Positions 16,989 through 25,092 of a stretch of DNA of 64,000 bases are shown here, piece after piece. The notes beneath the pieces were generated by a model. The model made no database searches. It had not been told where the DNA came from and worked only from the letters and a program-made list of their open reading frames with translations. The position numbers and the translations under genes are program-made. The stretch comes from an uncultured Clostridia bacterium (GTDB lineage: Bacteria; Bacillota; Clostridia; Oscillospirales; Acutalibacteraceae): the NCBI GenBank assembly GCA_947581635.1, contig CANPVE010000001.1, forward strand, positions 1 through 64,000, given 5' to 3'. Every line of letters starts with the position of its first letter. Positions within the stretch are counted from its first letter, which is position 1.

Positions 16989-17669
16989 TCAAAGGTCTTT
17001 CTTCTTGTAAATGAAAATACTGATTAACATTGAAAGTAGAAAAAATATCACACAAATTACAAGGCCGGATATTATGGCGAGATTTAAAGTATTACGATTA
17101 AATATGGTTTTTAACACAGCGTCAATCACTTTGTCGGAAATATTGTCGCCAAGTGTGTTGCTCGCCGCCGTAGCGAAAAGACCGAGCAGGGCAATAATTC
17201 CACTAATGACATAGCTGCCAATCTGGGCGCCAAACTTGTATATTATCGGGTTTGTTATAGCCGAAATTAAGAGTACAAAGATAACATACACTGCGGGATA
17301 TTCCGGCGCCAGAGGCATACCTTCACTCATAAGGCAAATAATCTCAACAATAAAAATTATCAATGATGAAACGAGCATGACCAACAAATCGGTACAATAT
17401 CGGGCCATCACGATTTTTGTGCGGTTGACAGGAAACGCCGGAGCGAATGAATCCAAACCGCAGCTTTCATCATACGCGCCGAAATTTATAGCCATTATCA
17501 TGCTCATCAGACAAAGCGTCGCTGTTGCCGACACAATTGCCATAGTGGCAATTGACACACCGAGGATTGCGCCCAAAACGCACATTAAAATCGGTATACA
17601 AAGCATAACAGACAGCGCGACAAGGGTGGATTTTACGCCGAGCAGATCTTTTAAAATCAATCCTTTCAT
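16989..17669 (-). CDS. ABC-2 type transporter permease (small)
   Basis: A 226-residue protein with six predicted membrane helices that begins MKGLILKDLLGVK, paralogous to the next permease in the operon. The first four bases overlap the ATPase gene, so translation is coupled. It is the first permease after the ATPase and probably pairs with the second one. Confidence 0.88.
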   Translation of the reverse strand: MKGLILKDLLGVKSTLVALSVMLCIPILMCVLGAILGVSIATMAIVSATATLCLMSMIMAINFGAYDESCGLDSFAPAFPVNRTKIVMARYCTDLLVMLVSSLIIFIVEIICLMSEGMPLAPEYPAVYVIFVLLISAITNPIIYKFGAQIGSYVISGIIALLGLFATAASNTLGDNISDKVIDAVLKTIFNRNTLNLAIISGLVICVIFFLLSMLISIFIYKKKDL

Positions 17670-18535
17670 ACGTTGGCGCCCTCGTTTTTTATAATCATAA
17701 GCATTATGTCCTCAATACCGGCCTTTGCCGACACAAATCCCTCCGGCACATTCTCGGTGAGCATGAGCAGCTCCGCGCCGAATGTATTGGTGCGTTTGCC
17801 TATGATTGCAGAACTGTCAACCGTGTTCAGCTCGTCATTGCCGCACTTTACCAGTCGGTATTTTTCCATAAGCCTGTCCTTTTCCTCGCAAAACACGATT
17901 TTACCATTGTTGATGAAAGTGACGTAATCCGCAGCTTTTTCAATATCGCTGATTATGTGAGATGATGCGAGAATCGTATGATCATCGTCCTGAATAAATT
18001 CAAGGAATATGTCGAGAATTTCATCGCGGACTATCGGGTCAATGCCGCTTGTGGCCTCGTCCAATATCAGCAGCTTTGGTTTATGCGCCAGCGCCGCCGC
18101 GATCGAGAGCTTCATCTTCATGCCGCGCGAAAAATCCTTGATCTTTTTCTTTTCAGGCAGATTAAATTGGGTGATATATTTATTGTACAGCGCGTCATCC
18201 CAATTTTTATATACGCTTCTGAGCACTGCGCGAATGTCCCTGACGGTGAAAATCTGTGGAAACTTTATCTCGTCAAAGACTACGCCAATATCCTCGCGCG
18301 AGGCTTCGTTCTTGTTGCTCTCACCATCGATTTTGATTTCTCCGTCATCGGGTCTTATCAGGTCGAGTATCGCTTTGATCATGGTGGATTTGCCGGCGCC
18401 GTTGGAGCCGACAAGCCCCATTATGCAGCCCTTTGGAATATCCAGAGCGCCGATATCCAACGTAAAGCCCGAATAGCTTTTCTTCAAATTTCTGATCTCG
18501 ATTGCGTTTGTATTATTGGTATTTTTGCTCTCCAT
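17666..18535 (-). CDS. ABC transporter ATP-binding protein
   Basis: A 289-residue ABC ATPase with Walker A GSNGAGKST (about 43-51), signature FSRGMKMKLSIA, Walker B LLILDEATSGIDP and an H-loop SSHIISD. A C-terminal extension of about 80 residues is typical of the ABC-2 exporter ATPases (YtrB/BcrA-like). It powers the two small permeases encoded directly downstream. It follows the YtrA-type repressor gene after about 60 bases in the same operon. Confidence 0.95.
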   Translation of the reverse strand: MESKNTNNTNAIEIRNLKKSYSGFTLDIGALDIPKGCIMGLVGSNGAGKSTMIKAILDLIRPDDGEIKIDGESNKNEASREDIGVVFDEIKFPQIFTVRDIRAVLRSVYKNWDDALYNKYITQFNLPEKKKIKDFSRGMKMKLSIAAALAHKPKLLILDEATSGIDPIVRDEILDIFLEFIQDDDHTILASSHIISDIEKAADYVTFINNGKIVFCEEKDRLMEKYRLVKCGNDELNTVDSSAIIGKRTNTFGAELLMLTENVPEGFVSAKAGIEDIMLMIIKNEGANV

Positions 18536-18597
18536 AGATATTAGTCACCTTAACCCTTTCCGCTTTTAAAAATTTCAACCGATTTCATATTTTAGAC

Positions 18598-18969
18598 CTA
18601 ACCGTCGTAGAGCATTTCCAGTATTTCGACAAGTTCATCTTTGGAAATTCCCGCCATTTTTCCGGCGTCCACAGCTTGCTGCAAATGTCCCTCCGCTACA
18701 CGCAAATGCTCTTCTCTGATAAACTCGGTATTCATGCCCGCCACGAAGCTGCCTTTGCCCGCTACAGTCTCAATAAAGCCGTCACGCTCCAAATCCTCAT
18801 AGGCCCGCTTGGTTGTGATCACACTGACTCGCAGTTCCTTAGACAAAAAACGCATTGAGGGCAGCGCGTCTCCCGACTTAAGCTCGCCGCTTATGATAAG
18901 ATTTTTAATCTGAGCGGTAATCTGCTCATAGATAGGGCGTGGATCCGAATTTGAAATAATTATCTTCAA
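18598..18969 (-). CDS. GntR-family (YtrA-subfamily) transcriptional repressor
   Basis: A protein of about 123 residues with a GntR winged helix (PIYEQITAQIKNLIISGELKSGDALPSMRFLSKEL, split here by domain) and a short C-terminal helical dimerisation tail, the YtrA layout. It begins LKIIISNSDPRP, the usual YtrA start, and the SD GGAGGT lies nine bases before a TTG at 18969. An ATG at 18978 touches the SD and is unlikely. It leads an operon of an ABC ATPase and two permeases, and an inverted repeat lies over its promoter, so it probably represses its own operon. Confidence 0.9.
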   Translation of the reverse strand: MKIIISNSDPRPIYEQITAQIKNLIISGELKSGDALPSMRFLSKELRVSVITTKRAYEDLERDGFIETVAGKGSFVAGMNTEFIREEHLRVAEGHLQQAVDAGKMAGISKDELVEILEMLYDG

Positions 18970-19054
18970 AAAGCACATACCTCCTTTTGCGATAATTAGA
19001 TTTTTATTTTCGATATATCGATACCGCACGAATGATCATCCGCACTAATCATTC

Positions 19055-19097
19055 ATACTGTATATATTCATTATACACAGTATAACGCACTTGTCAA
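19055..19097 (-). promoter_or_regulatory. YtrA operon promoter with inverted-repeat operator
   Basis: On the minus strand TTGACA (19097-19092), a 16-base spacer and TATAAT (19075-19070). A 12-base inverted repeat, ATACTGTATATA (19055-19066) against TATACACAGTAT (19072-19083) with one mismatch and a five-base gap, covers the -10 hexamer. Its position and symmetry fit the operator of the YtrA-type protein encoded just downstream. Confidence 0.75.
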
Positions 19098-19230
19098 TAC
19101 CTTTTTTAATATTTTATCGTTGTTACCCAACAATTTTCGATTATTTCGTTGACGCGCCTTTTTTACAATCATTTTTACATTCAAAGACGAGAAACGCTTA
19201 ATAAAATGGATATTTATTTTGTGTTTGCCT

Positions 19231-19378
19231 TAGTTTTTCCTTAATCTCGGAGCATTTTGCCCGCTCAGCCTTTGGGCTTCGCTTGTGAGGCGCTGACTAG
19301 CCCTCTGCCATGGGCGCTGCCCCTTGACCCCGCAAGGAGAAATTATCCCATTTTACTTCAATTTTTCGGAATTGATTT
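19231..19378 (+). repeat. Dispersed intergenic repeat, copy B
   Basis: Matches copy A along its length: CATTTTGCCCGCTCAGCC, GGCTTCGCTTGTGAGGCGCTGA, CCCTCTGCCATGGGCGCTGC and CCTTGACCC blocks (read with short gaps), ending in TTACTTCAATTTTT and GGAATTGATT. A shorter stretch at 19130-19165 resembles the left end of copy A (AATTTTCGATTxTTxxGTTG). Together with the YtrA promoter and a possible ECF promoter these fill the 19000-19461 gap. Confidence 0.7.
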
Positions 19379-19394
19379 TTATGTTATTTAATTC

Positions 19395-19420
19395 CAACCT
19401 ATTGCAAATTTGGCGCGTAT
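19395..19420 (+). promoter_or_regulatory. Possible ECF-type promoter
   Basis: CAACCT (19395-19400), a 14-base spacer and GCGTAT (19415-19420) lie about 40 bases before the ECF sigma gene. This resembles AACC...CGT ECF promoters and would fit autoregulation; it is tentative. Confidence 0.35.
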
Positions 19421-19461
19421 ATGTTAGTGTAGGAAATGAGTGTGAGGGGAAGTGACGACTT

Positions 19462-19944
19462 ATGCTTGACAAATTGATTGCGCAGCACGGTAAACGCCTC
19501 TACGGACTTTGCATAAAGCTCTGCGGCAGTCAATACGAGGCCGACGATCTCTATCAAGAAACGTGGCTCAAGATTTACTGCAATCTTGACAAGTATAACG
19601 AATCGCAACCCTTTGAGCATTGGCTGACTGCAATCTGTATCAATTGCTACCGCGATATGCTTCGGAGAAACAAATTTACGGAATTGTTTGTCAAATTTTC
19701 TACAAACGAGGATAAAGACAGGGTGATACAATCGATTCCCGCCGAGGACGCGGACGCGGAAAAAGCGGAACTTTTGGAAGCAGTGCGCAGGCTTCCTGAA
19801 AAATACTGCACGGTTATAATATTGCACTACTTCGGCGGATATGACGTCAAAGAACTGTCGGTTATCCTCAAAGTACCCGAAGGTACGGTAAAATATCGAC
19901 TTCACAGGGCGCGCGAATTATTGAAAGGAGGGCTCACACAATGA
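19462..19944 (+). CDS. ECF RNA polymerase sigma factor
   Basis: A 160-residue ECF sigma factor. Region 2 runs through LYGLCIKLCGSQYEADDLYQETWLKI and FEHWLTAICINCYRDMLRR; region 4 through LPEKYCTVIILHYFGGYDVKELSVILKVPEGTVKYRLHRARELL. It is not closely similar to the sigma factor at 12897. GAGGGGAAG precedes the ATG. The last four bases overlap the next gene, a membrane protein that is probably its anti-sigma factor, and a string of zinc-ribbon membrane proteins follows. Confidence 0.93.
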   Translation: MLDKLIAQHGKRLYGLCIKLCGSQYEADDLYQETWLKIYCNLDKYNESQPFEHWLTAICINCYRDMLRRNKFTELFVKFSTNEDKDRVIQSIPAEDADAEKAELLEAVRRLPEKYCTVIILHYFGGYDVKELSVILKVPEGTVKYRLHRARELLKGGLTQ

Positions 19945-20381
19945 AAAACACATCGAATGAAAAAATATCGGACGAGCGGTTGGAGCAGCTGCTGTCCTCG
20001 ATGCATCGAGAAAATGGCGAGGAGGAAAATTTAAGACCGCCTGTAATAAACACTTATCGTATGGAGTGCGAAAGAGCCAGACGGCAAAGCGACCTCCAGC
20101 TCAGAATAACGGCGGCAGCGGCGGCAATTTCCGTATTGCTGACAACGATTATCATTGCAGTATCGTTTAATATGCTGTCAGCTCATTCAAAAGAGATAAT
20201 GATGATTCCGGAGATATCAAACGCGTACATCAATTTAATGTATTTTGTATCACTCTATGGACGGGAGATAGGTGCTGTGTGCACAATGGTCGCAGTGTTT
20301 ATTGTGTCGGGATATATCCTCTGCGCGGTGCTGCTGTTTAAGAATCGTGATAAAATATCCGTACCCCGACAAAATTTATAA
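19941..20381 (+). CDS. Putative membrane anti-sigma factor
   Basis: A 146-residue protein with a cytosolic N-terminal region of about 55 residues (ISDERLEQLLSSMHRENGEEENLRPPV), a membrane helix near 57-77 and a second near 108-130. It has no zinc-finger motif. The ATGA-type overlap with the ECF gene and the topology make it the likely anti-sigma partner (inference from context). It may also anchor the small proteins encoded after it. Confidence 0.65.
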   Translation: MKNTSNEKISDERLEQLLSSMHRENGEEENLRPPVINTYRMECERARRQSDLQLRITAAAAAISVLLTTIIIAVSFNMLSAHSKEIMMIPEISNAYINLMYFVSLYGREIGAVCTMVAVFIVSGYILCAVLLFKNRDKISVPRQNL

Positions 20382-20401
20382 TATTGGGGGAAGTTTTAAT
20401 T

Positions 20402-20707
20402 ATGGTGTCACAAAGCAGCGGCCAAACCACCGCCTTATTTGTTTGCATAGCGATATTATTGACAATTTCGCTCGGCTTTGCGATCGCTGTGGGAATCAGC
20501 GCGTCAAAACGCGGCATGAATCCCGTAGGCTGGGGAATACTCACGTTTTTCACATGGATTTTTGGTCTGATAATCTTCCTGTTGTTTTTAAACCCGAAGG
20601 TAGACGATGTAAAATGCGCAGGCTGCGGTAAAAGCATACCGCGAAATCATATGTATTGTCCTTTTTGCGGGTACAAAGAGATTAAACAAAACAATACTAA
20701 CACTTGA
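20402..20707 (+). CDS. Small membrane protein with C-terminal zinc ribbon
   Basis: A 101-residue protein: two membrane helices (about 10-30 and 43-63) then a CxxC...CxxC zinc ribbon, KCAGCGK with YCPFCGYK. GGGGGAAG lies upstream of the ATG at 20402; a TTG at 20384 falls in the SD itself. Zinc ribbons of this kind are common on Clostridial membrane proteins, but no function is assigned. It belongs to the operon that starts with the ECF factor. Confidence 0.75.
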   Translation: MVSQSSGQTTALFVCIAILLTISLGFAIAVGISASKRGMNPVGWGILTFFTWIFGLIIFLLFLNPKVDDVKCAGCGKSIPRNHMYCPFCGYKEIKQNNTNT

Positions 20708-20723
20708 AGGGGGATAAAATACA

Positions 20724-21929
20724 ATGTCTGTAATGATTGTTATGATTCCAATTATAATATTGGCGGTACTTCTTTGCATTGCACTTCCCATATTTTTGGG
20801 AGTATTCGTCTACAGCGACGCAAAATTGCGTCATATGGAACCGCTTCTGTGGGCGCTCATTGCGGTGCTTGCTCCCAGCTTTATCGGATTGATAATTTAT
20901 CTGGTGGTGCGCAGGGATCACATTGTCTTGAGCTGTCCGAGCTGCGGCAGCGATGTGCAGGAGAGTTTTGTGTCATGTCCGAACTGCGGACAAAAGCTCA
21001 CAGCCAGTTGCGGCAAATGCGGGACACCTCTCCGCCCCGAATGGAAGCTCTGCCCTCAGTGCGGCACGGAGATAACCGAGATCGGCACATTCACCCCGCC
21101 TGTTATGAACAAAGGCTCAAACAATAAAAAGCTGATTGGCGTGGTTATAGCAATTCTTCTCATACCTATAGTGCTTATAGTTATAGCTTTTTGTGGGTTT
21201 GTCTCCTACGGAACGATTACCGGACATGATGTGATAAAAGAAGAAGTTTTTAACGACCAGCTTGTGGTCAACGAATTTAAGCAACATGCGTATTACAGTG
21301 AATGTGATCAGATGACTGTCAGTGAGGCGGATTTGGGTAAAGAGGCGGAGGACTGGGTTGCAAAATGTAAGTCCGGTAAAAAAGGAATTTACGCCAAAAC
21401 ATTTTGCAAGCCCGAAAACGGCGAATTCAGTTCATACCTTGGCAGCGGCACCTATAACATGATATACTCTTATATGGTGGTAGTTATAAACGATGAAAAC
21501 AGCTACATTCCCAAATTTTCGGAGCTTATGCACTATGGCAAAGCTGAATTTCTCATAAGCGAGGAAATGTCTCAGACTTTCTGTGAGATCAACGCATACT
21601 GCGATAATCTCATGGGCGTTACCGAAGATGAAAAAGAACTGGCGGAAGAATACGTCAGATCATCACGAAAGGCGGCAAAAGAGTACGGCAACGTGTTTGT
21701 AATTAAATACCCACAGAGCTACAACATCTGTTTTGACTTTACTTTGGGGTATTCCAGAAATATATCGGAAAAAATTCAAAGCAAAAGCCTTGATATTGTT
21801 ATCAAAAACAAGACAGATATGACTTACAATACCGACGGTATGACATATACAATTCCCCTTGAACGCGAATACTATTCCCCCATAAAGCGGAGAACCATAA
21901 CCGAAACTATAACCGAAGTTCAAGACTGA
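20724..21929 (+). CDS. Membrane protein with double zinc ribbon and large C-terminal domain
   Basis: A 401-residue protein. Two helices (about 3-28 and 40-61) are followed by two zinc ribbons: SCPSCGSDV/SCPNCGQKL and SCGKCGTPL/LCPQCGTEI, four CxxC pairs over about 55 residues. A third helix lies near 139-165, and about 235 residues on the far side carry no family I know. With the previous gene it forms a pair of ribbon-bearing membrane proteins in an ECF-led operon, possibly effectors or sensors of the same envelope stress (inference). Confidence 0.75.
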   Translation: MSVMIVMIPIIILAVLLCIALPIFLGVFVYSDAKLRHMEPLLWALIAVLAPSFIGLIIYLVVRRDHIVLSCPSCGSDVQESFVSCPNCGQKLTASCGKCGTPLRPEWKLCPQCGTEITEIGTFTPPVMNKGSNNKKLIGVVIAILLIPIVLIVIAFCGFVSYGTITGHDVIKEEVFNDQLVVNEFKQHAYYSECDQMTVSEADLGKEAEDWVAKCKSGKKGIYAKTFCKPENGEFSSYLGSGTYNMIYSYMVVVINDENSYIPKFSELMHYGKAEFLISEEMSQTFCEINAYCDNLMGVTEDEKELAEEYVRSSRKAAKEYGNVFVIKYPQSYNICFDFTLGYSRNISEKIQSKSLDIVIKNKTDMTYNTDGMTYTIPLEREYYSPIKRRTITETITEVQD

Positions 21930-21953
21930 CGGTATGGAGGGATAATTTAAATT

Positions 21954-22157
21954 ATGGGATTTACCGCATATTTCTTGATATTTTTCTCCGTCATATTTGT
22001 AATTTGTATAGCGATTGAGGTAGTTCTGGTAGTGAAAAAGAAATACAGGTATGCAGTCGCCGGCGCAATTGCCATCGTGATATGGATCTTCCTGTTGTTT
22101 TTCGCACTCGTGTTTTTAGTCTCGAATATGTGCTTCATAGCGTATTACGCAACATAA
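21954..22157 (+). CDS. Small two-helix membrane protein
   Basis: A 67-residue hydrophobic protein with two membrane helices joined by VVKKKYRYAV. GGAGGGATAATTTAAATT precedes the ATG, 24 bases after the previous stop, and a terminator follows, so it is a genuine last gene of the operon. No family is recognised. Confidence 0.65.
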   Translation: MGFTAYFLIFFSVIFVICIAIEVVLVVKKKYRYAVAGAIAIVIWIFLLFFALVFLVSNMCFIAYYAT

Positions 22158-22162
22158 AAATT

Positions 22163-22198
22163 GGCGGCGTGTATTTTCACAGATACCCGCCGCTTTTG
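22163..22198 (+). terminator. Terminator of the second ECF operon
   Basis: Stem GCGGCG...GTAT paired with ATAC...CGCCGC, one mismatch, followed by CTTTTGTG. Confidence 0.7.
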
Positions 22199-22209
22199 TG
22201 TTCGTCCTG

Positions 22210-22335
22210 GCTGTTATTAAATCTCACCGCGTTTTGCCCTACCTTCCGCAAGCACGCCGCTAACCATGAATGCCTGTTATTCATGATGTTGATACGACCA
22301 AGATGATTTGTCCCCTTGGATACCCACGCTTCACT
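22210..22335 (+). repeat. Degenerate relative of the dispersed repeat (copy D)
   Basis: Contains CGCGTTTTGCCC, CCTTCCGCAAG and CCCCTTGGATACCCACG in the same order as copies A and B, but is interrupted by a hairpin CATGAAT/ATTCATG. The match is weaker, so membership is tentative. Confidence 0.35.
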
Positions 22336-22380
22336 GATTATTTTTTAAACGTGGCTGCCGCGTTTATTTGAAATTTCTCA

Positions 22381-22408
22381 TTGATATTTTAGAATTTTGC
22401 GATATAAT
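22381..22408 (+). promoter_or_regulatory. Promoter of the Mrp-type ATPase gene
   Basis: TTGATA (22381-22386), a 16-base spacer and TATAAT (22403-22408), 35 bases before the ATG. Confidence 0.7.
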
Positions 22409-22442
22409 AATATAGAATAATTTTTTAGGGGGATATTCCACC

Positions 22443-23276
22443 ATGAGTGAATGTACACATGATTGCAGTTCGTGCTCTGTAGACTGCTCGAGCCGTAAGC
22501 CGTCTAAGGAAGATTTTCTGGAGAAGCTGAACGACATGAGCAGCGTTAAAAAGGTAATAGGCGTTGTCAGCGGCAAAGGCGGAGTTGGTAAATCGCTTGT
22601 CACGTCAATGCTTGCAGTTACCTTTAACCGGCGTGGTTTTCGCACCGCAATACTTGACGCTGATGTAACGGGTCCTTCCATCCCCAAAGCCTTTGGCGTG
22701 AAGCAGAAAGCGCGCGGCATGGAGAATTACATTCTGCCTGTTATCACCAAGACCGGTATTCAGATGATGTCGGTAAATCTGCTGCTGGAAAACGAAACCG
22801 ATCCCGTTGTGTGGAGGGGTCCGGTCATAGCGGGAACAGTCAAGCAGTTCTGGACGGATGTTGTGTGGAAAGATGTAGACTATATGTTTGTAGATATGCC
22901 TCCCGGAACGGGTGATGTCCCGCTCACTGTATTCCAATCGGTACCTCTGGACGGCATTGTCATAGTCACATCGCCGCAGGAACTTGTCTCGATGATAGTG
23001 GCCAAAGCAGTGAATATGGCAAAGCTCATGGATATACCGATTCTGGGAATTGTCGAAAATATGAGCTATGTGGAATGTCCCGACTGCGGCAAAAAAATCA
23101 ATGTGTTTGGCGAAAGCAAAACAGACGCGGTGGCGGCGGAATTCGGGCTGAAAGTGCTGACAAAGCTGCCTATAAATCCCGTGCTTGCCAACAACTGTGA
23201 CAACGGACTGATAGAGCTTTTCGAGGGCGACTATATGGAGAGCGCCGCGGATGAGATAGAAAATGCCGTAAAGTAA
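22443..23276 (+). CDS. mrp: Mrp/NBP35-family iron-sulfur cluster carrier ATPase
   Basis: A 277-residue P-loop ATPase. The deviant Walker A GVVSGKGGVGKSLV (about 40-53) carries the signature lysine, and VDMPPGTGDVPLT is the switch region. CPDCGKK near 216-222 is the CxxC that binds a bridging Fe-S cluster in the dimer. The N-terminus has an extra CTHDCSSCSVDC motif like the ferredoxin-type tail of NBP35. The role is to assemble or hand over Fe-S clusters in the cytosol. There is no DUF59 domain at the N-terminus. It is monocistronic, with a promoter at 22381 and a strong terminator. Confidence 0.92.
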   Translation: MSECTHDCSSCSVDCSSRKPSKEDFLEKLNDMSSVKKVIGVVSGKGGVGKSLVTSMLAVTFNRRGFRTAILDADVTGPSIPKAFGVKQKARGMENYILPVITKTGIQMMSVNLLLENETDPVVWRGPVIAGTVKQFWTDVVWKDVDYMFVDMPPGTGDVPLTVFQSVPLDGIVIVTSPQELVSMIVAKAVNMAKLMDIPILGIVENMSYVECPDCGKKINVFGESKTDAVAAEFGLKVLTKLPINPVLANNCDNGLIELFEGDYMESAADEIENAVK

Positions 23277-23305
23277 TAACGTTGAGCTGAAATTGAAAAT
23301 TGTTA

Positions 23306-23362
23306 AAACACCCGATATGCAGCAAATTTTCGGTACGCCATGCACATCGGGTGTTTGTTTTT
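23306..23362. terminator. Bidirectional terminator
   Basis: Stem AAACACCCGAT/ATCGGGTGTTT with an inner TGCA/TGCA pair lies between the convergent Mrp and DUF6062-like genes. A T run follows on the plus strand, and a weaker one on the minus strand. Confidence 0.75.
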
Positions 23363-24083
23363 ACTGATTTGAGCCGCCTGCTGGAGCCTCGGAATTGTTC
23401 TGTTTGGTGACAGCGGGACGCGAAGTCAAAAATTCTATGGTTCGTTCGATACAATTGCGCGCCTCTTGGGGAACCGGGTTGCCGGCGTTGCGGTAATCGA
23501 ATGCGTCACGGAATGTGGTTATGTTGTCCTGAAGGCTGTCGGCATATCTGCTGACCAGTTTGCGGGTGGCTTCTACAAAGCTGTCGTAATCCTTGCCGAG
23601 CGGCTTCTTGGCATTCTGCACTATCATTCTGTAGTGCGTCATGCAGATGTATGGCTGTGATTCATACAGCCTGCGGAATTCCGGTTCGTTTTTGTAACTC
23701 AGACATACTGTCTCTATGGCGCGGGCGAGATGCGGCTCGATGTAATTGCAGACGAAGCAGCTCTCCTCCAATTCCTTCATCGCCTCCAGCATTTTTTTAT
23801 CGGGCTTTTTGGCGAGAAGTTTTTCGCGTATGTCGATCATGTGACTCTCGAGTGTGAGTGCGACAGGCAGACGCGCGCGTCCCGCAGTGAGCATCATGGA
23901 ATAATGCCTCTCGCAAAAGCCTAAACGGTTAGTTTCAATGCGAATGTCAGGCTCCATCATCGCCGGCCCTGTGATATAATCGACGTATTTGCTCTCTATC
24001 AGATTGCGCATACGGCAAATTGGGCAGCCGTCGTTTACCTCAAACACCTCGTTTACCGGAATGGTGCAAATGTTTTCTTTCAT
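23361..24083 (-). CDS. DUF6062-like cysteine-rich protein
   Basis: A 240-residue soluble protein. It has CPICRM near residue 20, FCERHYSMM near 76, SCFVCNYIEPH near 127 and CMTHYRMI near 165, a set of paired Cys/His motifs that suggests metal or cluster binding. The pattern matches the Clostridial DUF6062 group as I recall it; the function is unknown. It is probably transcribed with the gene upstream on the minus strand (24123-24509). Confidence 0.7.
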   Translation of the reverse strand: MKENICTIPVNEVFEVNDGCPICRMRNLIESKYVDYITGPAMMEPDIRIETNRLGFCERHYSMMLTAGRARLPVALTLESHMIDIREKLLAKKPDKKMLEAMKELEESCFVCNYIEPHLARAIETVCLSYKNEPEFRRLYESQPYICMTHYRMIVQNAKKPLGKDYDSFVEATRKLVSRYADSLQDNITTFRDAFDYRNAGNPVPQEARNCIERTIEFLTSRPAVTKQNNSEAPAGGSNQ

Positions 24084-24122
24084 TTTTAATATTCCTTTCC
24101 GTCATTATTATTCGGCAACGCG

Positions 24123-24509
24123 CTACAGTTTGCGTATCATTTCGAGAAATTCATCTATATATTCATCGGTCTGGGGGCGATTGTCGAGCATTATTGCGAT
24201 AAGTGCAAAACTCTGCCTGTCGTCGCCTATGCCGAATTGCAGAGCTATGTCCACATCTCTGCCGTCCACCGTGGCGCTGCACCTGCAATTGACATATACA
24301 GGTCCTTTACGGCTCTGGAAAGCCTCCCAATAGGGATGTCTGCCATCGCAAAGCGCAGTAAGCCGCGCCTCGATGGTGGCGCCCTTGTCGCCGTAGAAAC
24401 AGCTGTTTTGCAGACAGTCGGTGATATCCATGAGCGTATCCTCGCTGACCGCGTATTCGCTGGTGACAGGCATTCTCAGCGATGAGTCAACAAATTCGGT
24501 TATATCCAA
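24123..24509 (-). CDS. Conserved small protein of unknown function
   Basis: A protein of about 128 residues, soluble and without recognised motifs. The start is taken as the TTG at 24509 because GGGAGG lies exactly nine bases upstream, and a promoter -10 on this strand ends at 24538; in-frame codons before that are promoter DNA. The composition (aromatic strand patterns such as GPVYVNCRCSATVDGRDVDIALQFG) suggests an alpha/beta fold. It sits 40 bases upstream of the DUF6062-like gene in the same direction. Confidence 0.6.
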   Translation of the reverse strand: MDITEFVDSSLRMPVTSEYAVSEDTLMDITDCLQNSCFYGDKGATIEARLTALCDGRHPYWEAFQSRKGPVYVNCRCSATVDGRDVDIALQFGIGDDRQSFALIAIMLDNRPQTDEYIDEFLEMIRKL

Positions 24510-24537
24510 AATAAAAAGCCTCCCATAAAGGTATTTA

Positions 24538-24589
24538 CTTATATTATTACAAAATATTGTTTGCAATAAGCGCATGAATATATTATAAT
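24538..24589. promoter_or_regulatory. Back-to-back promoters sharing one palindromic -35 hexamer
   Basis: TTGCAA at 24561-24566 is its own reverse complement. Rightward, a 17-base spacer leads to TATAAT (24584-24589) for the Smr gene. Leftward, a 17-base spacer leads to TATAAG (24543-24538) for the minus-strand gene. Both promoters therefore use the same six base pairs and should exclude each other. Confidence 0.65.
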
Positions 24590-24670
24590 TAATTTTCGAT
24601 AACAAATCAACATATTTTTGTAATATAGGTGAATTTTGTGTGAATTATCACGAGAGGCGGCGTATTTCAT

Positions 24671-24925
24671 ATGATAACAACGCGAAAGGGCAGCGTAATA
24701 CAGGTCGATATCCACGGAATGACGGCGGACGAGGCATACCACGATTTAATTCGACTGCTTGACCGCGTAGGCAAAGACATAAGGGAAATCCATGTGATAC
24801 ACGGCTACCGCAGAGGAGATGCGCTAAAAAACATGGTGCAGAACAAGCTGCATCACCCAAAAATATCATACAAATGTCCCTCACTGCTCAACGAGGGCGA
24901 GACAAAGATATATCTCAAAAAATGA
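24671..24925 (+). CDS. Stand-alone Smr domain protein
   Basis: An 84-residue protein made up entirely of a small MutS-related domain: VDIHGMTADEAYHDLIRLLD (12-31) with the DxHG motif, then IHVIHGYRRGDALKNMV with the HGxxxGxLxxxV-type core. Such domains act as nicking or RNA-cleaving nucleases; single-domain versions in Clostridia have no fixed role. The SD is poor (GAGAGGCGG 11 bases upstream). It is driven by the rightward member of the shared promoter pair. Confidence 0.85.
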   Translation: MITTRKGSVIQVDIHGMTADEAYHDLIRLLDRVGKDIREIHVIHGYRRGDALKNMVQNKLHHPKISYKCPSLLNEGETKIYLKK

Positions 24926-24965
24926 TTTGTCACCCGTTATTTCTGTGATTCCTGCCGAGAAAATA

Positions 24966-25008
24966 AAAAAGAGGCGGCGACGCATTAAAGTGCGCGCTGT
25001 CTCTTTTT
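24966..25008 (+). terminator. Smr gene terminator
   Basis: Stem AAAAAGAGGCGGC.CGCA paired with TGCG.GCTGTCTCTTTTT, ending in a T run; it can also work on the minus strand. Confidence 0.75.
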
Positions 25009-25092
25009 ACACTCACTTTTGATTAAAAGATACGAGAATCGTTCATATTTTTATGGAAGTTGAGTACTGATTACAGAATGAATGTGAGTTGT

